A DNA stretch of 38,233 nt from Vulcanimicrobiota bacterium (GCA_003161555.1 PMOG01000037.1:1-38233), one strand, 5' to 3'. Shown: positions 27,082-35,716, counted from the stretch's first letter. Notes: a model not told the origin generated them from the letters alone. Numbers and translations: made by a program.

Positions 27082-27603
27082 TTACGGCACGGTGACGTTG
27101 ACGGCGGCCTGCGTCGTGCGGCCGCGTCGATCGCGCGCGACGAAGGTGACCGGAAAGCGGCCGTGCACGAAGGGCGGCAACGGCGGCAGCGTCGTCGAGC
27201 CGTTGAAGAGCCCGACGCCGGCGCGGGGCACCGCCATCGACGTTCCGCCGGCGTAGGCGACGACGGAGACGACGCCGGGCGTCGTTCGCACCGAAGCCGA
27301 GACGGTCGTTCCCGAGCCGACGACCGTGGGACTGAGGTTCACGCGAAGGATGTACGGCAGCGGATCGGCCGACGGCGTCCCGCGTGCGCGCGGGCTCGCC
27401 GGCGGCGGATTCGACGGCATCGTAGCGGCGGTTGCTGCCGGCGGCGGACGCGACGCGGCCGGTCGGGGACTCGGCGCGGCGGAGGCGGCGGGCGAACGGG
27501 AGCCGGACGCGCCGCTGCCGGCCCCGGCGGTGTGTGCGACGCATCCGGCCAGCACGAGTGCGAACGCCGCCGCTGCACCACGCAGAAACGCGGCCGGTCT
27601 CAT
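27082..27603 (-). CDS. Putative lipoprotein: Ala/Pro/Ser-rich linker plus ~90-aa beta-sandwich-like domain
   Basis: MRPAAFLRGAAAAFALVLAGC lipobox, low-complexity linker, then PYILRVNLSPTVVGSGTTVSASVRTTPGVVSVVAYAGG...VNVTVP. Confidence 0.65.
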   Translation of the reverse strand: MRPAAFLRGAAAAFALVLAGCVAHTAGAGSGASGSRSPAASAAPSPRPAASRPPPAATAATMPSNPPPASPRARGTPSADPLPYILRVNLSPTVVGSGTTVSASVRTTPGVVSVVAYAGGTSMAVPRAGVGLFNGSTTLPPLPPFVHGRFPVTFVARDRRGRTTQAAVNVTVP

Positions 27604-28010
27604 CGAACGGAGATGCCGATACCTCGCCAGACCTCGACGCCGTCCACGCTGCGCGCGACGACCTGCAGCGTGTAGCCGTGACGCAGCCAGAACGGGAGCC
27701 ACCACGGCACCGTGTAGGTCAGCGAGAAATGCCCCGGCGCGTCGCGGTGCATGGCAGCGTTGAAGTTCTGGACGCGCGCCTCGACGTAGCCGACGTTGTC
27801 CGAGGTGACCACGCTGCTCGACACCGGCCGGCCGGCGTGGAGATCGGTCGCGGAGAGGTGGAACTCGCGGATCTCCGGGTAGCCGTGCGGCGGCGGCGTC
27901 GGGCCGACGTGCCGGTAGACGGCGTCCGGGTCGGCGGTCGGGAACGCCGGGGCGGCTTCTCCGGCCAGCGCGGCGAGGGTGAGGGCAACGGCGAGCAGCG
28001 ACGAGAACAT
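27600..28010 (-). CDS. Secreted small protein carrying the same ~90-aa domain
   Basis: Signal peptide MFSSLLAVALTLAALAGEAAPA; PEIREFHLSATDLHAGRPVSSSVVTSDNVGYVEARVQNFN...GISVR; ATGA overlap with the downstream gene. Confidence 0.65.
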   Translation of the reverse strand: MFSSLLAVALTLAALAGEAAPAFPTADPDAVYRHVGPTPPPHGYPEIREFHLSATDLHAGRPVSSSVVTSDNVGYVEARVQNFNAAMHRDAPGHFSLTYTVPWWLPFWLRHGYTLQVVARSVDGVEVWRGIGISVR

Positions 28011-28037
28011 GGACGGGTGCTATCTTCCCCGCAGAAC

Positions 28038-29045
28038 GTGACGGTCCGCCGCGGGGCCGACGCGACGCTCAGCGTGGTCGTCCCACTCTACAACGAAGGC
28101 GCGAACGTCGAGGAGCTGCTGGCCCGGATCCGGCGGGTTGTCGACGAGCTGGCCCTACCGCCCGCGGCCTGGGAGTTGATCTGCGTCGACGACGGCAGCC
28201 GGGACGACACGCTGCCGCAGCTCTTGGCGGCCGCGGCCGCCGACCGGCACCTGCGGGTAATCTCGCTGTCGCGCAATTTCGGCCACCAGATCGCGGCGAC
28301 CGCCGGGCTCGACGCCGCTCGCGGCGACGCCGTCGTGCTGATGGACGGCGACCTTCAGGACCCGCCCGAACTGATCGGCGCCTTCTTGGCCAAGTTTCGC
28401 GAGGGCTACGACGTCGTCTACGCGACGCGCCGCAAGCGGGCCGGCGAGAGCCCGTTCAAGATTTTGACCGCGCGCGTCTTCTATCGCACGATCCGTCGCT
28501 TGACCAATGTGGCGATCCCGGTCGACACCGGCGATTTCCGGTTGATGAGCCGGCGCGTGATCGTCGCCTTGCGCAACGCGCGCGAACGCCACCGTTTCAT
28601 CCGCGGCCTCGTCTCGTGGGTCGGCTTCAAGCAGACCGGGATTCCCTACGACCGCGCCGAGCGGTTTGCCGGCGATTCGAAATACCCGTTCTCGAAAATG
28701 TTCCGCTTCGCGCTCGACGGGATCACGGCGTTCAGCGAGATCCCGCTGCGGCTCGCGACCTGGTTCGGGTTCGTCGTCAGTGCGATCGCCTTCGTGGTCG
28801 CGGTCATCGAGATCGGCATCCGCATCTTCACCGGCTACAATCTGCCGGGCTACACGTCGACCATCTTCGCGATCCTGTTCCTGGGCGGCGTCCAGCTGAT
28901 CACGATCGGGATCCTCGGCGAGTACGTCGGCCGGATCTACGACGAGATCAAAGGCCGCCCGCTCTATTTGGTCGCGGAGACGTCGGGCTCGGGGCTCGAC
29001 GCGCCGTCGGACTCGCTGCCGAGCACGGCGCCGGTGGTGAGGTAG
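28038..29045 (+). CDS. GT2 glycosyltransferase, DPM1/GtrB/ArnC-like with two C-terminal TM helices
   Basis: LSVVVPLYNEGANVEELLARIRRV...VDDGSRDDT...SRNFGHQIAATAGLDAARGDAVVLMDGDLQDPPELI...GVQLITIGILGEYVGRIYDEIKGRPLYLV. GTG start at 28038. Confidence 0.93.
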   Translation: MTVRRGADATLSVVVPLYNEGANVEELLARIRRVVDELALPPAAWELICVDDGSRDDTLPQLLAAAAADRHLRVISLSRNFGHQIAATAGLDAARGDAVVLMDGDLQDPPELIGAFLAKFREGYDVVYATRRKRAGESPFKILTARVFYRTIRRLTNVAIPVDTGDFRLMSRRVIVALRNARERHRFIRGLVSWVGFKQTGIPYDRAERFAGDSKYPFSKMFRFALDGITAFSEIPLRLATWFGFVVSAIAFVVAVIEIGIRIFTGYNLPGYTSTIFAILFLGGVQLITIGILGEYVGRIYDEIKGRPLYLVAETSGSGLDAPSDSLPSTAPVVR

Positions 29046-29989
29046 TTCCGGACGTAGTCGGTTACCGCATCCTCAAGCGTGGTGGCGTCGGCTTTCCAGC
29101 CGGCGCCGCGCAGCCGCGCGATGTCGGCGACGGTACGGTACTGGTACTTCCCGCGTAAGACGTCCGGCATCTCGACGTACGAGATCTGCGCGGGCAGGTC
29201 GAGCGCGGCGAACACGGCGCGCGCCAGATCGTTCCACGTTCGGTCGTGCCCCGCTCCGACATTGTAGAGTCCGCCCGCCGAACGCTTGCGCGCGAGATGG
29301 GCGGTGATCGCGGCGGCGTCCTTCACATAGAGGAAATCGCGCGTCTGCTCGCCGTCCGCGATGCCCGAACGATAGCTCTTGAAAAGCTCGATCGTTCCGG
29401 TCGCACGAATCTGTTCGTAGGCTTTGGCCACCACGCTGCGCATCTCGCCCTTGTGGTCCTCGTTCGGCCCGAACACGTTGAAGTACTTGAGCCCGACGAC
29501 GCGCTTGAGCAGACCTTCGCCGCGCAGCCACAGGTCGAAGAGGTGCTTGGAGTAGCCGTACATGTTCAACGGTCGCAGGCTGGATGGGCGCAAGTCTTCA
29601 CGCATCTCCGACTCGCGTGCACCGTAGGTCGCCGCCGACGAGGCGTAGACGAAGCGCGCGCCGCGCGCGAGCGCCCAGCGCGCGATCTCCTGCGAGCGGC
29701 GCAGGTTGTTCGCGATCAAGTACGAGGCGTTCTTTTCGGTCGTCGACGAGCAGGCACCCAAATGAAAGACGGTACCGATCTTGCCGAACGCTTCGGGCTG
29801 CGCCGCAATGCGCGGGTAGAATTCTTCCGCTTCGAAGTAATCGGCGAACCGCAACGGTACCAGGTGCCGCCACTTCTCGTCGCTGCCGAGCCGGTCGACG
29901 ACGATGACGTCGTCCTCACCGTCGAGGTTCAGACGGCGAACCAGAGCGCTGCCGATCAGGCCGGCGCCGCCGGTAACGACCGTTTTCAC
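28964..29989 (-). CDS. hldD: ADP-L-glycero-D-manno-heptose-6-epimerase
   Basis: VVTGGAGLIGSALVRRLN; VFHLGACSSTTEKNASYLIANNLRRSQEIARWAL; FNVFGPNEDHKGEMRSVVAKAYEQIRATGTIELFKSYRSGIADGEQTRDFLYVKDA. Confidence 0.93.
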   Translation of the reverse strand: MKTVVTGGAGLIGSALVRRLNLDGEDDVIVVDRLGSDEKWRHLVPLRFADYFEAEEFYPRIAAQPEAFGKIGTVFHLGACSSTTEKNASYLIANNLRRSQEIARWALARGARFVYASSAATYGARESEMREDLRPSSLRPLNMYGYSKHLFDLWLRGEGLLKRVVGLKYFNVFGPNEDHKGEMRSVVAKAYEQIRATGTIELFKSYRSGIADGEQTRDFLYVKDAAAITAHLARKRSAGGLYNVGAGHDRTWNDLARAVFAALDLPAQISYVEMPDVLRGKYQYRTVADIARLRGAGWKADATTLEDAVTDYVRNYLTTGAVLGSESDGASSPEPDVSATK

Positions 29990-30029
29990 GCGCGGAGCGT
30001 CGCGAGCTCGCGAAGCGAGGCCGTTTTCA

Positions 30030-31328
30030 TCACCGCTCTTTCATCGACACGGCCGCGTCCGCATCCCGCAGAACGGCGTCGATCACCGGCCGCACCGGCG
30101 GCGCCGCGTCGGCGATCGTGAAGGCCGGCGCGAGCCGGCGCGGCTCGAGTGAGGAACCGGCGATCTCGGCCAACACCTCGCCGGCGCGCACCGGCGTCCC
30201 CACGCGGGCCACGATTCGAATGCCGGCAAACGGGCCGTCGGCCGCCACCAGCGCTCGCGCCGCTTCGCCGACCGCCACGCCGTCGATCGCGCTGACCACG
30301 CCGTCGCGGGGCGCTCCGACGGTGACCCGGTGCGGGTGGGGAGCGATCGCATCGAGCGCCGCGGCCGACCCGCCCTGCGCCTGCACCAGCAGGCCCAAGC
30401 GCTCGTAGGCCGCCCCGGACGCCAGCGCGTCGAGGACGCGCGGCGTAACCTCCGCGGCGGGGATACCGCCAAGCCGCAGCAGCTCGTGCGCGATCGCCAG
30501 CGTCGCTTCCGCCAAACGCGGCTCGCGGTCGTCGCCGCGCAGAAAGTCACGCGCTTCGATGGCTTCGATCCCGGTGCCGACCGCGGCGCCCAGCGGCTCT
30601 TCCATATCGGTCACGAAGGCGGTCGCGCGGCGCCCGAAGCACGCGACCAGCCGCACCAGCGTGCGCGCCAAACCGCCCGCGGCGTCGAGCGTAGGCATGA
30701 ACGCGCCGCGGCCCGCCTTGACGTCGAAGACGATCGCATCGGCGCCGCCGGCGATCTTCTTCGAGACGATCGAGGCGGCGATCAGGCCGACCGACGCCAC
30801 GGTGCCGGTGCGGTCGCGCAGCGCGTACAGCTTGCGGTCGGCCGGCACCAGGCGATCCGACTGCGCGCCGATCGCACAGCCGATGCGCTCCACCTGGGCG
30901 ACGAACGCGACGGGGTCGAGATCGGTGCGCACGCCCGGGATCGCCTCGAGCTTGTCGAGTGTGCCGCCGGTGTGGCCCAGCGCGCGCCCGGAGAGTTTCG
31001 CCACCGGCACGCCGCAGGCGGCCACCAGCGGAACGACGATCAACGAGACCGTATCGCCGACGCCGCCCGACGAGTGTTTGTCGACGACCGGGCCCGCGAT
31101 GTGCGGATACGCCAGCACGTCGCCGGAGCGTACCATCGCCTCGGTCAGCGCGACGATTTCGTCGTCGTCGAGTCCACGGATCGCCGCCGCCATCACCAGC
31201 GCCGCAATCGGTACCTCGTCGATCGTCCCAGCCGCGTAGCCTTCGACGATCCGTGCCCAGGTCGGCGCGTCGAGCGCCTCGCCGTCACGTTTCGCCGCCA
31301 GCGCGCGCCGCAGCCATCCCTCGTCCAT
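30030..31328 (-). CDS. deoA: Thymidine/pyrimidine-nucleoside phosphorylase
   Basis: VVDKHSSGGVGDTVSLIVVPLVAACGVPVAKLSGRALGHTGGTLDKLEAIPGVRTDL; FDVKAGRGAFMPTLDAAGGLARTLV. deoA versus pdp not resolvable by eye. Confidence 0.94.
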   Translation of the reverse strand: MDEGWLRRALAAKRDGEALDAPTWARIVEGYAAGTIDEVPIAALVMAAAIRGLDDDEIVALTEAMVRSGDVLAYPHIAGPVVDKHSSGGVGDTVSLIVVPLVAACGVPVAKLSGRALGHTGGTLDKLEAIPGVRTDLDPVAFVAQVERIGCAIGAQSDRLVPADRKLYALRDRTGTVASVGLIAASIVSKKIAGGADAIVFDVKAGRGAFMPTLDAAGGLARTLVRLVACFGRRATAFVTDMEEPLGAAVGTGIEAIEARDFLRGDDREPRLAEATLAIAHELLRLGGIPAAEVTPRVLDALASGAAYERLGLLVQAQGGSAAALDAIAPHPHRVTVGAPRDGVVSAIDGVAVGEAARALVAADGPFAGIRIVARVGTPVRAGEVLAEIAGSSLEPRRLAPAFTIADAAPPVRPVIDAVLRDADAAVSMKER

Positions 31329-31371
31329 GCAGCGGCTCGGATTCGGTCGTCCGCGTCACGAAGCCCTCGAC

Positions 31372-32919
31372 GTGCCCAAGCGCCTCGCCGTCGCGGCGTT
31401 CGTACTCGCCGTCGCGCTGGCGGTCCCGCTACGGCTCTCCGCCGACGTCTGGGCTTACGCCGCATACGGCGCGCTGCTCGCGCACGGCATCGATCCGTGG
31501 GCGCACGCCTACGGCCCCGCGCAGATCGCGCCGCTGGGGGATCCGCTGCTCGACCGCGCGCTCGCCGCGTGGCACGGTTCGCTGCCGCGCGACGTCTACG
31601 GGCCGCTCTTCACGCTGCCGTGCGCCGCGCTCGTGGTCGCACTGCGCGGCGCGGGCCCGGCGGCGACCATCTTCGCACTTCGAGGGTTGGCGGCGGCGGC
31701 GCTGCTGGCGTGCATCGCCCTCGCGAGCCGGTCGCGGCCGCGTCTGGCGGCGCTGCTCGCCGTTCATCCGGTCGTCCTATGGACGGCGGCCGAAGGACAC
31801 AACGACGCCGTCTGGCTGGCCCTCGTGCTCGCCGGCGACCGCGTCCGGGCCGGCTGGCCGCGAACGGCCCTGCTGACGGCCGGCGCGCTGGTCAAGGCGG
31901 TCGCGGTGGTCCCGCTCGCGTCGGCGGCCGCGCGCGCGCCTCGTCGAACCTGGTCGGCCGGCGGAGCGGCCCTGGCCCTGGCGATCGGGTACGCGCCCCT
32001 GCTGTGGTCGCTGGTCGCCCACGGGCTCGACCAGACGGCGGGACCGCCGCGGCTCTCGCTGGTCCACGCACCGGCGCTGGCGACGTGGTCGGGTTCGAGC
32101 ATCCCGCTGGCCGTCGGCGCGGTGCTGGCGGGCATCGGCGCCGCGGCGGTCAGCCGGGCCTGGCGCAGCGGCGACCGGCTGGCCGCGGCCGCGCTCCTCG
32201 GCTGGCTGCTGCTCCCCGCACCGGAGCCGTGGTACGCACTCTGGTTCTTGCCGGTCATCGCCATGGTCCGGTCCTCGCCGGCTGCCACCGGCTTGCTGGC
32301 GGCGACGTTCTGCGGCGCGGCCGCGTACGTCCAAGACGCGGTCCCCGGAACCGCACTCCACAACCCCGCGTTGCTGGGAGGAACAATGCTCGCCCTCTAC
32401 GCGCTTCCACTGCTGCTTGCAGTGGTCGGCCAGGTTCCGGAGCCGCAGCCCCAAGCGCAGCCGGTCCCGCCGACGCCCCCGCCGCTGGTCTCCCCGTCGC
32501 CGTCACCGGTGGCGACGACCTCGCCAATTCCGGGCGGCACCGCGACCCCGCTGCCCTTGGCGACGCCCAGCCCCAACCCGACCGCGAGCATGTTCGCGTA
32601 CGTCGTCGACCCGCCGGCCGGGACGAACGCGTCCCCGCGCATCGTGGAGATCGCCATCAACGACCGCACGCTGCACCAGGGGCAGATCTTGCTGGTCAAG
32701 ATCACGACCTCGACCGACGTGACCGCCTTGATCGCGCGCACGATGGGCCACCAGATCGGCATTCCGATCATGTCGCCGGGCGTGTTTGCCGGCCAGCAGC
32801 AGCTGCCGTCGGGGATCCCGAATTTTCTGCTGAACCGCAACTACGAGATCGAATTCGTCGCCACGACCGCGGACGGCAAGACGACGGTCTTCGCCATCCC
32901 GCTCCGCCTGGAGCGCTAA
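31372..32919 (+). CDS. GT-C-type polytopic mannosyltransferase-like protein (MptB/GT87-like) with Pro-rich linker and C-terminal ~90-aa domain
   Basis: RLSADVWAYAAYGALLAHGIDPWAHAYGP...DVYGPLF...VLWTAAEGHNDAVWLALVLAGD...LPAPEPWYALWFLP; then PEPQPQAQPVPPTPPPLVSPSPSPV... linker. GTG 31372 preferred over ATG 31327. Confidence 0.72.
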   Translation: MPKRLAVAAFVLAVALAVPLRLSADVWAYAAYGALLAHGIDPWAHAYGPAQIAPLGDPLLDRALAAWHGSLPRDVYGPLFTLPCAALVVALRGAGPAATIFALRGLAAAALLACIALASRSRPRLAALLAVHPVVLWTAAEGHNDAVWLALVLAGDRVRAGWPRTALLTAGALVKAVAVVPLASAAARAPRRTWSAGGAALALAIGYAPLLWSLVAHGLDQTAGPPRLSLVHAPALATWSGSSIPLAVGAVLAGIGAAAVSRAWRSGDRLAAAALLGWLLLPAPEPWYALWFLPVIAMVRSSPAATGLLAATFCGAAAYVQDAVPGTALHNPALLGGTMLALYALPLLLAVVGQVPEPQPQAQPVPPTPPPLVSPSPSPVATTSPIPGGTATPLPLATPSPNPTASMFAYVVDPPAGTNASPRIVEIAINDRTLHQGQILLVKITTSTDVTALIARTMGHQIGIPIMSPGVFAGQQQLPSGIPNFLLNRNYEIEFVATTADGKTTVFAIPLRLER

Positions 32920-32925
32920 AACGCG

Positions 32926-32956
32926 AAAGCCGCGCGCCTGTTCGGCGCACGGCTTT
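32926..32956 (+). terminator. Probable intrinsic terminator hairpin after the GT-C gene
   Basis: AAAGCCGcGCGCC-TGTTC-GGCGCaCGGCTTT, imperfect inverted repeat with one mismatch, starting 7 bp after the stop. Confidence 0.55.
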
Positions 32957-33109
32957 GGTCATCATGACGCGGCGACCGCAGTCGCTCGGGCGTTAGTTGA
33001 CGGTCTTGATTTCGGCATAACTCAAGGGCTACACGTCAAAATGAACGCGAGCGCCATAATGCCGAGAGCAGGTGCAACCATACGGCGTGACCCGAACGCG
33101 TCGGGCGAT

Positions 33110-33751
33110 CTATACCTCCGCCGGACTGGGCCTGATAGACCATAACCGAACGCATGTTAAGAATGCCGCGCCCGCCAATGCGCACAATGCGCACAGAATT
33201 AATAAGTAGAGCGCGACATTCCCATATTTTTGAAGTACGGGCAGATACTCATTGGATAGCTTCAAAAGCCCGAAGAAGATCACATAAAGTGGGAACATCG
33301 CAATGCGCGCTGGGAATACAAGGAAAAGTCCCGTGGCCAGAAGGGCAATAGGTAGATAAAAAAGAGGCGCCGCGATTATGAATTGTGTTAGGTCTGATGA
33401 GCCTAGCAGCCCGAGCGCAGACGCGATCGCAACGCTAATCGTGAAGACAACGGAACTTAAAGCGACGACTTCTGTGCATTTTACTAATGCGAGTTGTAAT
33501 CGGCTTAGAGGAAGACTCACGAGAAGCCAGATCGTGCCTTTCGAGCGATCGTTACCAACCAGCCACCACGGCGATATTACAGGCACCGCGAGGAAAGTGA
33601 ATCCAAAGAGCATGGCGACGATTTTGCCGCGATGATCGCCAGTGATGTAGGCGTACGTGGGAATAGCGCACGCGAAGGTTATCATCCCTAACAGCATTTT
33701 CCAATGCACTCGGATGTCCAGGATTAGAATTGCGGTAAACTTTTCAAGCAT
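33110..33751 (-). CDS. ABC-2 type transporter permease-like membrane protein
   Basis: 213 aa, ~6 hydrophobic segments; WWLVGNDRSKGTIWLLVSLPLSRLQLALVKCTEVVALS typical of ABC-2 permeases; overlaps the ATPase end. Confidence 0.7.
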   Translation of the reverse strand: MLEKFTAILILDIRVHWKMLLGMITFACAIPTYAYITGDHRGKIVAMLFGFTFLAVPVISPWWLVGNDRSKGTIWLLVSLPLSRLQLALVKCTEVVALSSVVFTISVAIASALGLLGSSDLTQFIIAAPLFYLPIALLATGLFLVFPARIAMFPLYVIFFGLLKLSNEYLPVLQKYGNVALYLLILCALCALAGAAFLTCVRLWSIRPSPAEV

Positions 33752-34433
33752 TGGCCACGGTTAGGTAGAGTTCGGTAAGCGATCCGCCGGACTTCAGTTT
33801 GACATCGGCTTCGTTCCCATCAAATACGAGCATGCCATCCCGCAACAGGAGAAAACGCTTGCAAAGAGACTCGACCTCTTGTAAATCGTGCGACGAAACG
33901 ATAAACATCACATCGCCCTCAGATGCAAGCGTTCTCACTATATTCGTCAGCTCGACTCGAGAACCGGGATCTAGAGCGTTCCAGGGTTCGTCAAGTAAAA
34001 CGACGTCGGCTCTCCGCGCAAGCGCTACAACGAGAGCGAATTTCGCTAACATACCGGCTGAAGCTGCGCCCGTCCGCTTATGGCGGGGGATCGAAAACCT
34101 TTCGAGCGCTCGACGCGCGACGTCATTATCCCATGCGGGATAGCAGTGCTTAAACAAATCTAGGTGGTCCTCGAAGGTGATGCCATGGTACCAGACATCC
34201 CGGCCATGCGCAAAGCTGACTCTCGACAACCTATCTAAACGGCTCAAGTTGGCGCCGTTGAAGCTCACGCTTCCTTTATCGGTCTGTGAGATGCCGGCAA
34301 GAGCGCTGAACAGGGTGGTTTTCCCGGCGCCGTTGGCGCCAACTAACCCAATGAGCTGCTCAGTCAGCGTTAAGGTGATCGGTCCAAGACGAAAGTCCCG
34401 ATAGTCTTGGGTCAGCGCTTCTATTCGGAGCAT
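33744..34433 (-). CDS. ABC transporter ATP-binding protein
   Basis: LIGLVGANGAGKTTLFSALAGISQTDKG (Walker A); RADVVLLDEPWNALDPGSRVELTNIVRTLASEGDVMFIVSSHDLQEVESLCKRFLLLRDG. Confidence 0.92.
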   Translation of the reverse strand: MLRIEALTQDYRDFRLGPITLTLTEQLIGLVGANGAGKTTLFSALAGISQTDKGSVSFNGANLSRLDRLSRVSFAHGRDVWYHGITFEDHLDLFKHCYPAWDNDVARRALERFSIPRHKRTGAASAGMLAKFALVVALARRADVVLLDEPWNALDPGSRVELTNIVRTLASEGDVMFIVSSHDLQEVESLCKRFLLLRDGMLVFDGNEADVKLKSGGSLTELYLTVANA

Positions 34434-34435
34434 TG

Positions 34436-35108
34436 TCAGTGCATCCCCAAACTCTTCACGGCGTTGCCGTTCGCCACTGTAAGCAATGCTACTCCGACGA
34501 CGTACGGCAGAAGTGAAATTACAGCCGCCTTATATCCGATTCTTCCAAGACTCATCACGCCATAGACGAGCATAGCCGTGAACCATATGCTGAATGGATT
34601 GATCAGCCCCGCAAGATTAAAAGCGCCTCCGCTTGGCAAGACGAGATTTAGGCCAATCGGAGGGACCGCAAAGAACCGACTTGCGCCCACATAAGACCAT
34701 ACTGCGATTGAAACGAGTTGTCCTAACAGGAGGATCGTCTCGCTAGCGAGCACCAGGGGGGAAAATTTTGCTAAACGGCGCGTTCGCGCCGACGAAAAGC
34801 GAGGTCGCCCATGTCAGGTACGCGGTTATCCAAGCTTTGATGAGTAAAACAAATGGAGCCACGACGAGAGTCAAGAGCGTTCCCCACCGCAAACTAACAG
34901 CGACATGAGCCCTTTGAGTTTCATCGAGCATAGACAGCAAGTTTGTCGAGACTAGACGACTGTTTCCTAGTTGAACGATTATCGCGATAGGGGCGAGAGC
35001 CGCAAATATCGCGACCGCTCTTGTTGCTCCAGAGTCGACGTACTTGACGGCTTCCTTGGGGGCGACAAGCGTGTCGGCAACAAGAGAGGCTGTTTTGCTG
35101 ATGCTCAT
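34436..35108 (-). pseudogene. Yip1-like integral membrane protein, apparently split by a +1 frameshift
   Basis: 5' part (MSISKTASLVADTLVAPKEAVKYVDSG...SLFVGANAPFSKIFPPGAR*) and 3' part (...LVLASETILLLGQLVSIAVWSYVGASRFF...GNAVKSLGMH*) join to one polytopic protein if one C is removed from the CCCCCC run near 34756-34761. Confidence 0.6.
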
Positions 35109-35115
35109 GCGAGGT

Positions 35116-35661
35116 TCAAGCACCTGCACGGATAAGCACCGGCGCTGTTGAAGGGAAGTACGAGCTCGGCACAATTCGCACCCCCGACCAGGGATCGATC
35201 ATGCGATATTTTCCCGCGGTTCGAAGCGGTAACACAAGAATGTAGTGATGATCCTTTAGGACGATCGCCGCGGCTTTTTGGCTTTCACGACTGTAGGACA
35301 GGAAGGATTGAAGCGAAGTTTCCAATTTTCGCCGGCGCAATACCACTCTTACGTCGTCCAGAGAAACGCCTGTCAGGCTAACATTGAACTCACGTCTTAA
35401 GTCGTCAAACGAAACAATGATTCCGTTTACCCTGAGAAAGTTCGCGGCCGTAGCCGGGCCGCAATCCAGCAGTCCTCTCTGCATCACGAAAACCGAACCG
35501 CCTAAGCGGTTCGCGCGATCGGGATTGTTCGAAGCATCGCGATGCACCGTTGAGAGAATCAAGCTAACAGTCATGGGAATGCCACCGGCCGCGACGAGAA
35601 GCGCGCAGCCGATGGCAATCGCATGCCGTCCTAGGTGAATCCGAGAGTTCTCACCGATCAT
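35116..35661 (-). CDS. C39-like cysteine peptidase with N-terminal membrane anchor
   Basis: TM-like AIAIGCALLVAAGGIPMTVSLILS; VMQRGLLDCGPATAANFLRVNGI (Q...C), DHHYILVLPL (H), MIDPWSGVR (D). Confidence 0.75.
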   Translation of the reverse strand: MIGENSRIHLGRHAIAIGCALLVAAGGIPMTVSLILSTVHRDASNNPDRANRLGGSVFVMQRGLLDCGPATAANFLRVNGIIVSFDDLRREFNVSLTGVSLDDVRVVLRRRKLETSLQSFLSYSRESQKAAAIVLKDHHYILVLPLRTAGKYRMIDPWSGVRIVPSSYFPSTAPVLIRAGA

Positions 35662-35716
35662 CGCGCGAGGCGACGCTTTCAGCTCGACAGGGCTACCAGG
35701 ACCAATCCCATGAGAA

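Noticed and set aside
31327-31372. Divergent starts of deoA and the GT-C gene sharing CATG
   Set aside because: ATG 31327 is probably not the true start; GTG 31372 begins closer to the first hydrophobic segment, so the apparent 2-bp start overlap is likely an ORF-caller choice.
30330-32996. 888-aa plus-strand ORF
   Set aside because: Arg/Ala-rich, low-complexity translation antisense to deoA and out of frame with the GT-C gene; typical spurious ORF in high-GC DNA.
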